Positions 1 to 7,293 of a stretch of 64,000 bases of DNA are shown piece by piece. Origin of the DNA: F23-B02 sp963620985. GTDB lineage: Bacteria; Bacillota; Clostridia; Oscillospirales; Oscillospiraceae. Made by a program: the position numbers and the translations under genes. The DNA is taken from NCBI GenBank assembly GCA_963620985.1, contig CAVFCI010000003.1, forward strand, positions 1 to 64,000. Reading direction: 5' to 3'. The number at the start of each line of letters is the position of its first letter. The stretch's first letter is position 1. Under the pieces are notes generated by a model. The model was not told where the DNA came from, searched no databases, and saw only the letters and a program-made list of their open reading frames with translations.

Positions 1-77
1 GTTTTTATTTTGTCGGAAACTTCCGGTCGGGACACCGCAATAAACGTATCCGTAGGTGCATCAAAGCGCCTCTAAAA
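1..77. repeat. Dispersed repeat, right-end fragment
   Basis: This is the right arm of the composite repeat found throughout the window: the core TTCCGGTCGGGACACCGCAA, then CGTATCCGTAGGTGC, then an edge GCGCCTCTAAAAA. The left part lies outside the window. No coding sequence is seen in it, although it opens short spurious frames. Confidence 0.85.
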
Positions 78-153
78 AGTAGTGAAATGGCATAAATGGG
101 GCGGGCTTGCGCGAAAAAGATTTGTAAAAACGCACAAAACGGCAAAAAGGTGC

Positions 154-182
154 TTGACAAATGCGCTGTATGGCGCTAATAT
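154..182 (+). promoter_or_regulatory. Sigma-A promoter of the met leader/metQNI operon
   Basis: TTGACA at 154-159 and TAATAT at 177-182 are separated by 17 bp, a near-consensus housekeeping promoter. It sits about 50 bp upstream of the Met/Cys-rich leader ORF and is the only strong promoter seen before the methionine transporter genes. Confidence 0.85.
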
Positions 183-234
183 GCCCACGTCAACAAAATG
201 ACGAAAAAATTTCGAGGAAAGGCAGAAAGCATCC

Positions 235-348
235 ATGAAGAAGCTGAGCAACAACATGATGATGATGTACATGTGCATGTGCCGCATGTGCATGCTTCGT
301 CGCGCTCACTTCGGTCGGGAACTTTCTGGTGCCTGTTTGACGGCTTAA
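235..348 (+). CDS. Met/Cys-rich leader peptide (attenuator uORF)
   Basis: This is a 37-codon ORF, with GAGGAAAGG at 214-222 twelve bases before the ATG. Residues 8-20 read MMMMYMCMCRMCM, so 8 of 13 are Met and 3 are Cys, encoded by consecutive ATG and TGC codons; the whole peptide holds 9 Met and 4 Cys. The TAA stop (346-348) is in the loop of a 6-bp hairpin (340-345/349-354). Codons 33-35 contain the 5' arm of an antiterminator that competes with the terminator at 370-404. The gene that follows is a methionine transporter, so the obvious role (inference) is sensing charged Met-tRNA, and perhaps Cys-tRNA, by ribosome stalling, as in trp/his-type attenuation. The peptide itself probably has no function after translation. 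Confidence 0.85.
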   Translation: MKKLSNNMMMMYMCMCRMCMLRRAHFGRELSGACLTA

Positions 349-375
349 AGCCGTGCCTCTGAGGATAACAAACAG
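333..375 (+). promoter_or_regulatory. Predicted antiterminator of the met attenuator
   Basis: CTGTTTG (333-339), inside the end of the leader ORF, is the exact complement of CAAACAG (369-375). The small hairpin ACGGCT-TAA-AGCCGT (340-354) stacks inside. The 3' arm overlaps the base of the terminator's left arm (370-384), so the two structures exclude each other. A ribosome at the leader stop codon would cover the 5' arm and favour termination. A ribosome stalled on the Met/Cys codons at 256-294 would leave it free and favour readthrough. The pairing is seen in the sequence; the switch is inference. Confidence 0.75.
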
Positions 376-404
376 CGGAAGGTCGATGACCTTCCGCTGT
401 TTTT
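370..404 (+). terminator. Attenuator terminator before metQNI
   Basis: Perfect 15-bp stem (370-384 with 388-402) and a 3-nt loop, ending in a T run at 400-404. It lies between the leader peptide and metQ, so it would block transcription of the transporter unless antiterminated. Confidence 0.92.
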
Positions 405-457
405 GTTTATCCCGATCATTCATTCCGATAATTTCGCGCTGAAAGGAGATGTGCCGT

Positions 458-553
458 ATGAAATGGCCGGTAAAGCGAATGTGTCCCCGTGACACAGAGG
501 ACATTATCATTCACAAGACGACAACACATCAAAAACCTTTAAGGAGAAAATAA
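458..553 (+). CDS. Possible second small ORF (31 codons) between attenuator and metQ
   Basis: The ATG at 458 has a strong ribosome binding site, AAAGGAG around 442-448. The frame stays open for 31 codons and stops at 551-553, two bases before the metQ ATG, so it covers the metQ ribosome binding site. The peptide starts MKWPVKRMCP and has a Met-Cys pair but no domain. It could couple translation into metQ, be a second sensor peptide, or be chance. No homologue is recognised, and the strong RBS is the main argument for it. Confidence 0.4.
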   Translation: MKWPVKRMCPRDTEDIIIHKTTTHQKPLRRK

Positions 554-555
554 AA

Positions 556-1440
556 ATGAAAAACTTCACTAAAATAATCGCACTTGCACTTGCAATAGTT
601 CTCGCATTCAGCCTCGCGGCCTGCTCCAAGAGCGGCGACGGCGACAGCGACGGCGACAGCGCCTCCGTCATCAAGATCGCAGTTCCCAACGACACCACCA
701 ACGAAGCCCGCGCACTGCTCCTGCTCCAGGAGGCCGGCATCATCAAGCTCAAGGACGGCGCAGGCATCACCGCTACCAAGAACGACATCGCAGAGAATCC
801 GTACAATGTTGAGATCGTCGAGGCCGAGGCCGCAGCGATCCCCCAGCTCCTGCCCGATGTTGACTACGCGGTCATCAACAGCAACTACGCGATAAACGCA
901 GGCCTCAACCCCGTTAAGGACTCCCTGTTCAAGGAGGGCTCCTCCTCTGCATACAGCAACATCCTCGCAGTCAAGGAGGGCAACGAAAACACCGACGCAG
1001 TCAAGGCGCTCAAGGCCGCTCTTGAAAGCAAGCAGGTAGCAGAGTTCATCGAGGAGAAGTACGAGGGCTCCGTCGTCTCCGTGGTCGACAGCCTCACCGA
1101 CGGCTACGACAGCTCCGTTGATTACGCAGCTCTTGCAGGCACCACCATTTCCGTCGCAGCCTCCGTCACCCCGCACGCCGAGATCCTTGAGATCGCAAAG
1201 GAGATCCTCGCTGCAAAGGACATCACCCTCGACATCCAGACCTACAGCGACTACGTTGTTCCCAACAATGTCGTTGAGGACGGCACCGTTCTCGCAAACT
1301 ACTTCCAGCACACTCCCTACCTCGATGACTTCAACGCCGAAAACGGCACCCACATCGTCTCCGTGGCAGCTATCCACGTCGAGCCCATGGGTCTGTACGG
1401 CGGCACCCAGACCACTCTGGACGCTGTGAGCGGCAAGTAA
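556..1440 (+). CDS. metQ: MetQ/NlpA methionine-binding lipoprotein, circularly permuted
   Basis: Extracellular substrate-binding lipoprotein of a methionine ABC importer. It has a signal peptide with lipobox L20-A-A-C23, 294 aa in all. The mature protein has both conserved halves of the NlpA/MetQ family in swapped order. Residues about 39-177 (IAVPNDTTNEARALLLLQ, INSNYAINAGLNP, FIEEKYEGSVV) match what is normally the C-terminal half. Residues about 197-281 (TPHAEILE, ANYFQHTPYLDDF, AIHVEPMGLY) match the normal N-terminal half. A linker at about 178-196 joins the usual C-terminus to the usual N-terminus. The new termini fall in the stretch that normally reads like SLDELPDG. The start is chosen because AAGGAG (541-546) precedes it. 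First transporter gene after the attenuator, with metN 36 bp downstream. Confidence 0.93.
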   Translation: MKNFTKIIALALAIVLAFSLAACSKSGDGDSDGDSASVIKIAVPNDTTNEARALLLLQEAGIIKLKDGAGITATKNDIAENPYNVEIVEAEAAAIPQLLPDVDYAVINSNYAINAGLNPVKDSLFKEGSSSAYSNILAVKEGNENTDAVKALKAALESKQVAEFIEEKYEGSVVSVVDSLTDGYDSSVDYAALAGTTISVAASVTPHAEILEIAKEILAAKDITLDIQTYSDYVVPNNVVEDGTVLANYFQHTPYLDDFNAENGTHIVSVAAIHVEPMGLYGGTQTTLDAVSGK

Positions 1441-1476
1441 TTATCGGTTAAGTAGTTAAGGAAGAGGGAGACGCTT

Positions 1477-2484
1477 GTGATCGAACTTAAAAATGTAAGC
1501 AAAACCTTTGACTCCGGAACGGGAGAGGTGGACGCACTCAAAAACGTCTCCCTGAGCATTCAGGACGGCGACATATACGGCATAATCGGCATGTCCGGCG
1601 CCGGCAAGAGCACGCTGGTGCGCTGCATAAACCTGCTGGAAAAGCCGTCGAGCGGCGAGATAATCGTAAACGGCGAGCGGCTCGACACCATGACTCCGGC
1701 GCAGCTTCGCACTGCGCGGCGCAGCATAACGATGATATTCCAGCACTTCAACCTCCTGATGCAGCGCAGCTGTCTTAAAAACGTGTGCTTCCCGATGGAG
1801 CTTGCCGGAATGAAGAAGGCCGATGCCGAAAAGCGCGCCCGCGAGCTTCTGGAGCTCGTCGGCCTGCCGGATAAGGCAAACGCCTACCCCGCGCAGCTCT
1901 CCGGCGGTCAGCAGCAGCGCATAGCCATAGCCCGTGCGCTCGCAACAGACCCGAAGGTGCTGCTGTGCGACGAGGCCACAAGCGCCCTCGACCCTAAGAC
2001 CACCCGCCAGATCCTTGAGCTGATAAAAGACATAAACGCAAAGCTCGGCATAACGGTCGTCATCATAACCCACCAGATGAGCGTCGTTAAGGAGGTATGC
2101 AGCCACGTTGCGATCCTCGACGACGGCGAGGTCGCGGAGGAGGGGCTCGTTGCGGCGGTGTTCGCAGCGCCCAAGTCCGCGGCAGGCCGCAGACTCGTGT
2201 TCCCGGGCGGCGTGGACGAGATGGTCTCCGACCCCAGGACCGAGCGCCGCGTGAGGCTCATCTTCCGCGACAGCCGGACGACCGCGATACCGCTCGTTGC
2301 GCGGCTTGCGTCGGAGGAGAATATCTTCTGCAACGTCATCTCCGCCTCGACGCAGAAGCTGTCCGCAGAGGTCTACGGCAGCCTGCTCATAGGCATACCC
2401 AGCGCACAGTATGAGCGCGCGCTGAAATTCATTTCATCCGTTGCAAACGTCACGGCAGAGGAGGTAGACGGCAATGTACAGTGA
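1477..2484 (+). CDS. metN: Methionine ABC transporter ATP-binding protein MetN
   Basis: Cytoplasmic ATPase of the methionine importer, 335 aa, the usual length. It begins with GTG, with AAGAGGGAG ending six bases upstream. Walker A is GMSGAGKST at residues 38-46, the Q-loop Gln is about 89, the signature LSGGQQQR starts at 141, Walker B VLLCDE is 161-166 and the switch His is about 199. About 85 C-terminal residues after the ATPase domain fit the NIL domain, which in characterised MetN proteins binds methionine and causes trans-inhibition. The gene overlaps metI by 11 bp, so the two are translationally linked. Regulation would come from the upstream attenuator. Confidence 0.95.
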   Translation: MIELKNVSKTFDSGTGEVDALKNVSLSIQDGDIYGIIGMSGAGKSTLVRCINLLEKPSSGEIIVNGERLDTMTPAQLRTARRSITMIFQHFNLLMQRSCLKNVCFPMELAGMKKADAEKRARELLELVGLPDKANAYPAQLSGGQQQRIAIARALATDPKVLLCDEATSALDPKTTRQILELIKDINAKLGITVVIITHQMSVVKEVCSHVAILDDGEVAEEGLVAAVFAAPKSAAGRRLVFPGGVDEMVSDPRTERRVRLIFRDSRTTAIPLVARLASEENIFCNVISASTQKLSAEVYGSLLIGIPSAQYERALKFISSVANVTAEEVDGNVQ

Positions 2485-3172
2485 TCTTTTTTCCGAGGCC
2501 TCGATACAGGGGTTGCTCGACATACTGCCGACCTTCCCGACCGCACTGTGGGAGACGTTTTACGTCACGGTATTCAGCACCGCGCTTTCTCTCGTCATCG
2601 GCCTGCCGCTCGGCGTTCTGCTCGTTGCCGGTGAAAAGGACGGCGTTCTGCCGCTCCCGGGCTGGCTCATGCGCCTGCTGAACGTTATAATAAACCTTCT
2701 GCGCTCGATACCCTTCCTTATACTGATGATCATGGTTCTTCCTCTCTCCCGAGCGCTCATAGGCACGGCTGTCGGCACGACGGCCACCATCGTTCCGCTT
2801 GTAGCGGCGGCCTTCCCCTTCGTGGCAAGGCTCGTCGAGAGCAGCCTGCGCGAGCTCGACGGCAACATCATCGAGGCCGCGCAGAGCATGGGCGCATCGC
2901 CCTTGCAGATAATCTGCAAGGTCATGATCCCCGAGAGCGTGCCCTCGCTTATCCAGAACATCACCATCGCCCTGACCACCATCCTCAGCTACTCGGCCAT
3001 GAGCGGCATCATCGGCGGCGGCGGCCTCGGCAAGATCGCCATTGACTACGGCTATTACCGCTACAAGTACCTTATCATGGTCGTTGCGGTAATCCTGCTG
3101 ATACTGCTGGTGCAGCTTTTCCAGAGCCTCGGCACATATCTGGCAAAAAAATGCGACAAACGACTGAAGTAA
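2474..3172 (+). CDS. metI: Methionine ABC transporter permease MetI
   Basis: Integral membrane permease of the MetNIQ importer, 232 aa. It has about five membrane segments and the family's conserved cytoplasmic loop (EAAQSMGASPLQIICKVMIPE), which docks on MetN. The N-terminal part (ALWETFYVTVFSTALSLVIG) is typical. The start lies inside the end of metN, 11 bp before its stop. It is the last gene of the operon; a 16-bp hairpin follows 10 bp after the stop. Confidence 0.95.
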   Translation: MYSDLFSEASIQGLLDILPTFPTALWETFYVTVFSTALSLVIGLPLGVLLVAGEKDGVLPLPGWLMRLLNVIINLLRSIPFLILMIMVLPLSRALIGTAVGTTATIVPLVAAAFPFVARLVESSLRELDGNIIEAAQSMGASPLQIICKVMIPESVPSLIQNITIALTTILSYSAMSGIIGGGGLGKIAIDYGYYRYKYLIMVVAVILLILLVQLFQSLGTYLAKKCDKRLK

Positions 3173-3181
3173 TATATAAAT

Positions 3182-3217
3182 AGTAAGAGCCGTACCCTCT
3201 CGGGTGCGGCTCTTACT
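3182..3217. terminator. Bidirectional terminator between metI and EFR1 gene
   Basis: 16-bp stem (3182-3197 with 3202-3217, one G-U pair), 4-nt loop. It lies between two converging genes, with A/T-rich sequence on both sides, so it can serve both strands. Confidence 0.85.
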
Positions 3218-3223
3218 ATATAA

Positions 3224-3970
3224 TTACGGGTGCGTATACTGCCCGTGCTTTTTCGTGCGCCCGCCGTATTGGATGGCGAACTTGGGGCAGTGGTGCAGGC
3301 ATGACAGGCACATCACGCATTTATCCTTTACCCAGACGGGTCTTTTGTCCCTTATCTCAATGGCGGAAACGGGGCAGCCCCTTGCGCACAGTCCGCAGCC
3401 GATGCAGCTGCCCTCAACGGAAAGGTGCTCCGTGCGACGCATGCGCTCGTATTCAAGCGAGTGTACCGTTCGCGTAAGGCAAAGCGGCATTTTCCTCTCC
3501 ATGAAATCGCCGTGCCCGCGCTGCGCTATCCTTTCAATTATCCTGTCTATCTGCGGCTCTGCGGCAGCGTTTATGCGCTGCACCTTGCTTTTATCGCTCA
3601 GATCGAAGATAGGTGTCCAGGTGTCCGGCATTTTCACGCTGAACTTCGCAGAGACGGAAAGACCATTGGCGTTCAGAATATCCTCGGCAAATCTCCCGGT
3701 CTGTCCCGGCGTCGTGCCGTAGGTCGCGGCGAACCAGAGATAATCCGGTTTTGTATGCAGCGTCAGCTTTTGCAGAAACTCCCGAACAATGATCGGCAAG
3801 CCCCAGGCGTAGGTCGGGCTGACGATCCCCACCGTTTTGTCCGCTTCATCAAAGGAAAAGCCATCACCTTTGCAGCAGTCGGTAATAGATATGGTTTTAT
3901 CGCCCGTTGCGGCGGCAATGCGGTCAGCGACATATTTGCTGTTTCCTGTCGCAGAAAAATAAAATATCAT
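3224..3970 (-). CDS. EFR1-type flavodoxin-ferredoxin fusion protein
   Basis: Predicted redox protein of 248 aa. The N-terminal half is flavodoxin-like: it opens MIFYFSATGNSKYVAD, the phosphate-binding loop form used by EFR1-family proteins, and has a PTYAWGLP segment. The C-terminus has two [4Fe-4S] motifs, CIGCGLCARGCPVSAIE and CVMCLSCLHHCP. It probably moves electrons between FMN and clusters; the partner is unknown. The frame stays open upstream to 4132, but GGGAG lies just before the ATG at 3970 and family homology begins there. Divergent from a TetR gene that may regulate it. Confidence 0.88.
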   Translation of the reverse strand: MIFYFSATGNSKYVADRIAAATGDKTISITDCCKGDGFSFDEADKTVGIVSPTYAWGLPIIVREFLQKLTLHTKPDYLWFAATYGTTPGQTGRFAEDILNANGLSVSAKFSVKMPDTWTPIFDLSDKSKVQRINAAAEPQIDRIIERIAQRGHGDFMERKMPLCLTRTVHSLEYERMRRTEHLSVEGSCIGCGLCARGCPVSAIEIRDKRPVWVKDKCVMCLSCLHHCPKFAIQYGGRTKKHGQYTHP

Positions 3971-3988
3971 CGTATACTCCCGAAAAAA

Positions 3989-4072
3989 TTGGATTGCTGT
4001 AAAAGTTGTGTTATAATAATATGATTGAGTTGAGCAAAAAACAAGCGGCAAAATTGCATTGCTGCAAAAATT
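3989..4072 (+). promoter_or_regulatory. Divergent promoter region with paired direct repeats
   Basis: A plausible promoter toward the TetR gene is TTGGAT (3989-3994), 17 bp, TATAAT (4012-4017). Two near-identical 15-mers, ATTGCTGTAAAAGTT (3993-4007) and ATTGCTGCAAAAATT (4058-4072), flank the -10 region and are candidate operators for the TetR protein or another regulator. The promoter is moderately supported; the operator role is inference. Confidence 0.5.
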
Positions 4073-4106
4073 TAGACACATATCAAAATATGCAAAGGAG
4101 GACACG

Positions 4107-4670
4107 ATGAAATACGATGCTTCAAAGCCCATGACGCGGGGCGCAAAACGGACGCTGGAGGCGCTGAGCGGGAAGCTGTTTGCCCTCCTTGCCGAAAGAC
4201 CGTTTGAGGAGATAACGGTCGGCCAGCTGTGCGAGGCGGCGCAGTACCCCCGCGCGACCTTCTACAACTATTTTGACGACAAATACGATCTGCTCAATTA
4301 CTGCTGGCTCTCGATTGCCGAGAGGATCGGCCTTTCCGAATATCACCACGCGGCGGAAAACGAAATGCTGTACGTCTATTTCGACCGCATCTTTGATTTC
4401 ACGAGGGAAAACGCCGAGACGATACGGCAGGTGCTCATCCATAACGGCGAGCTCGGCTATATGCTCTCGAGCCTGCGCAATTTTCTGGGCGGACAGATGC
4501 GCCGGATATTCAGGGACTGCCCCGAGGCCGAGGAAAAGGACATACCCAACGAGCTCCTTGCCGACCATTACAGCAGCACGCTGTTTCTTGTGTGGCAGTG
4601 GATAGTGCTAAGGGAAAGGGGGTGCTCAAAGGAGCAGGCGCACGGCTATCTGAAGTTGCTCATAAATTAA
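4107..4670 (+). CDS. TetR-family transcriptional regulator
   Basis: 187-aa DNA-binding regulator. The N-terminal helix-turn-helix is recognisable (FEEITVGQLCEAAQYPRATFYNYFDDKYDLLNY, about residues 34-66), and the C-terminal helical region resembles the TetR_C domains of YhgE-linked regulators. The start follows AAAGGAGG (4094-4101) with five bases between. It lies directly upstream of the YhgE/Pip operon in the same direction and divergent from the EFR1 gene, so either is a likely target. The effector is unknown. Confidence 0.9.
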   Translation: MKYDASKPMTRGAKRTLEALSGKLFALLAERPFEEITVGQLCEAAQYPRATFYNYFDDKYDLLNYCWLSIAERIGLSEYHHAAENEMLYVYFDRIFDFTRENAETIRQVLIHNGELGYMLSSLRNFLGGQMRRIFRDCPEAEEKDIPNELLADHYSSTLFLVWQWIVLRERGCSKEQAHGYLKLLIN

Positions 4671-4784
4671 GGCAAAACGGCTCGAACGTCTGATTTTAAG
4701 ACTGACAGCTGATATTGCCCATGTTAAAGAAAGTTATTTTAGTGTAAGTTTAGTTTGACTACAAGTCGATGTAAGGGTGGTAAA

Positions 4785-6902
4785 ATGAAGAATACGTTCA
4801 AAATATTCTTTTCCGACATCAAGAGCCTTTCGAGGCACTTCTTTGCGATCGCCGTCGTTATCGCCATAACGATCCTGCCTGCGCTGTATGCATGGGTCAA
4901 CATCTACGCAAACTCCGATCCCTACGGAAACACGGGCAACATAAGTATTGCCGTGGCCTCCGACGATAAGGGCTACGAGGGCGAGAACAAGGGTGAGTCG
5001 ATACTCGAGGGTCTGAAGGACAACACGTCGATAAACTGGGTGTTTACCGGCAGCACCGATAAGGCCAAGAAGGGTGTTGACAGCGGCAAGTACTACGCCG
5101 CGATACTCATCGGCGAGAATTTCAGCCGCAACATGTACGATCTGAAAAGTGCGCTCACCGACGATGAGAGCACCATTACATACTATGTGAACGCAAAAAC
5201 CAACGCCATCGCGACCAAGATCACCGACACCGCAGCGGAGACGGTCAAGCACAATATTCAGGTCGAGTACCTGAAGGTGCTGTTCCAGACCGTTTTCACC
5301 ACGGGTCAGGAGATAAGCGAGGACATAGACGAGGAGCAGGCGGTCAACGCCGTCATCTCGCAGCTGACCGACCTCAGCAGCAGCCTGCGGCAGTACAGCG
5401 CGTCGATAGGCCGCTTTGTGGATAACAGCTCGTCGATATCCTATGTCCTGTCCGGCATCGGAAGCTCCTCGGCAAACCTCTCCTCGGCACTGTCCAACTC
5501 TCAGGCGACGCTCAACTCAGCCACGGCTGCCGTCACCAATGCGCAGACGGCGATAGACCAGCTGGCCGAGGGCGTGGACGGCAAGCTCGCCGAGCTTGAA
5601 AGCGACCTTGACGAGCTGACGGAGGCATTGAACAAGCTCGCCTCCAGCGAGGTCGTAAACGGAACGATAGAGCTGCACAATCAGATGGTCGATAACGCAA
5701 AGAACGCCGCGGCCAAGCTGCAGACGCATCTTGAGACACTGCGCTCGCTGCTGCCGGAAAACAGCGCCCTGAGCGGCACCTCCTATGTCGCAAACACCCT
5801 CGACGCGCTCATCGAGCGCACAAAGCAGATGCAGACCCAGCTTGAGCTGCTGCGCGACGACGCAAGCTTTGCAGAGGACGCGGCAAGAATAACGGGCGCC
5901 TGCGCGGACACCGTTTCGCTCATGCGCTCGATGATAACAAACGAGCTCAAGACCGGCATAGACCTCATGCTCTCGAACCTTTCGAGCACCATGAACATGA
6001 TGGGACCGCTGATAAACAGCCTCGGCATCACGCTTGACGATATCGCGCCCGTGATAAACTCGGCGGGCGATACGCTCCAGTATGTATCCTCGTCCATGAC
6101 GCGGCTGCAATCGCTCATGGAGCGTGTTGCCGACTCCTGCGACGAGCTGCTTCAGAAGATAAACGAGGGCACAGCCGACGAGAGGCTGCAAACGCTCATA
6201 ACCGTGCTCAACGGCAACGCCGAAAAATACGCGGAGTTCCTGTCCTCGCCCGTCGGCGTGACGGAGGAGACGATATATCCCACCGCAAGCTACGGCGATG
6301 CCATGACCCCGTTCTACTCGGTGCTGGCCATCTGGGTCGGCGGCGTTATCCTCGTGGCCATACTCAAGGCCGAGGCCGAGCCCAAGGGACTGCGCAATGT
6401 CACCGAGGGGCAGAAGTACTGGGGCAAGTTCCTGCTGTTCTTCTTCCTCGGACAGGCTCAGGCGGCGGTCATCGTGCTGGGCGATATCTACATCCTCAAC
6501 TGTCAGGTGGAAAACCCGTGGCTGTTCTGGGCGGCAGCGGCAGTGACGAGCTTCGTGTTCGTTTCGCTCATCTATTCGCTGGCACTGGCCTTCGGCGATA
6601 TCGGCAAGGCCATCGTCGTCGTCATCATGGTCGTGCAGATAGCAGGCTCCTCGGGCTCGTACCCGATAGAGATCCTGCCGGATATATTCAGCAAGATATA
6701 TCTGTTCTTCCCCTTCCCGTATGCGATAAACGCGATGCGCGAGGCGATATTCGGCATGTACCACTGGGATTACTTCATCTATCTCGGCGAGCTTCTCATC
6801 TTCGCCGTGGCGGGCATTGCCATCGGCCTTGTGGCCCGCAGGCCCTTTGTTAAAATGAACCGTTTCGTCGAGGACGAAATGGAGAAATCGGGGGTGCTGT
6901 GA
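4785..6902 (+). CDS. YhgE/Pip-type membrane protein (first copy)
   Basis: 705-aa membrane protein. One N-terminal membrane helix (about residues 18-38) is followed by the family motif YAWVNIYANSDPYGNTGNI. A long extracytoplasmic, coiled-coil-like stalk rich in Ser, Leu and Asn follows (about 180-490), and then a cluster of roughly five C-terminal helices including the ABC-2-like GSSGSYPIEILP motif. Members include Bacillus YhgE and lactococcal Pip, a phage receptor; the general function is unsettled and may be export or surface-related. The start at 4785 follows AAGGGTGG. It is the first gene of a four-gene operon with a paralogue downstream. Confidence 0.9.
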   Translation: MKNTFKIFFSDIKSLSRHFFAIAVVIAITILPALYAWVNIYANSDPYGNTGNISIAVASDDKGYEGENKGESILEGLKDNTSINWVFTGSTDKAKKGVDSGKYYAAILIGENFSRNMYDLKSALTDDESTITYYVNAKTNAIATKITDTAAETVKHNIQVEYLKVLFQTVFTTGQEISEDIDEEQAVNAVISQLTDLSSSLRQYSASIGRFVDNSSSISYVLSGIGSSSANLSSALSNSQATLNSATAAVTNAQTAIDQLAEGVDGKLAELESDLDELTEALNKLASSEVVNGTIELHNQMVDNAKNAAAKLQTHLETLRSLLPENSALSGTSYVANTLDALIERTKQMQTQLELLRDDASFAEDAARITGACADTVSLMRSMITNELKTGIDLMLSNLSSTMNMMGPLINSLGITLDDIAPVINSAGDTLQYVSSSMTRLQSLMERVADSCDELLQKINEGTADERLQTLITVLNGNAEKYAEFLSSPVGVTEETIYPTASYGDAMTPFYSVLAIWVGGVILVAILKAEAEPKGLRNVTEGQKYWGKFLLFFFLGQAQAAVIVLGDIYILNCQVENPWLFWAAAAVTSFVFVSLIYSLALAFGDIGKAIVVVIMVVQIAGSSGSYPIEILPDIFSKIYLFFPFPYAINAMREAIFGMYHWDYFIYLGELLIFAVAGIAIGLVARRPFVKMNRFVEDEMEKSGVL

Positions 6903-6903
6903 T

Positions 6904-7293
6904 ATGGCAAAGAAGCTGAATGTCCGCGTCCGCGAAAGCAGCACCGACGTGCTTTACGGCAAGCTGCTGATGTATGCCGAGCAGGTGCATCAGAACAACA
7001 AGCGCCGCATAAAAAACGGGCTTATAAGCCTTATCATCATTCCGATAGTTCTCATTGCGATACTGGCTCTGACCGACAGCTCACGCATAGTGTTCCTTAT
7101 AATATGGATAGCCTGCATGTTCGTCGTTGCGGCCTTCCTGCTGTTTGTCGCCTACTCCGACTGGACGCTGCAGGCCACGATAAACGAGCTGTCGCGTGAT
7201 GAGCTCGGCGAGCTCGACAGCCTTATAAGCGTAAAGCCGCCGCGCCGCGGCCTGAAGCTGCTGCAAAAGCTTGAAGAGGAGGTGACGAAGTGA
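6904..7293 (+). CDS. Small two-helix membrane protein
   Basis: 129-aa protein with a basic N-terminus, two hydrophobic helices (about residues 40-60 and 64-84) and a charged C-terminal tail. The family is not recognised. It starts two bases after the first YhgE gene and its stop overlaps the start of the second (GTGA), so it is almost surely cotranslated with both. It may be an accessory subunit of a YhgE pair; that is inference from position only. Confidence 0.75.
   Translation: MAKKLNVRVRESSTDVLYGKLLMYAEQVHQNNKRRIKNGLISLIIIPIVLIAILALTDSSRIVFLIIWIACMFVVAAFLLFVAYSDWTLQATINELSRDELGELDSLISVKPPRRGLKLLQKLEEEVTK

Noticed and set aside
529..1377. Long minus-strand ORF opposite metQ
   Set aside because: Shadow of metQ caused by GC-rich third positions; no start signal and composition unlike a real protein.
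5517..6944. 475-aa minus-strand ORF opposite the first YhgE gene
   Set aside because: Antisense shadow rich in His/Arg/Val; the plus-strand frame has clear family motifs and operon overlaps.
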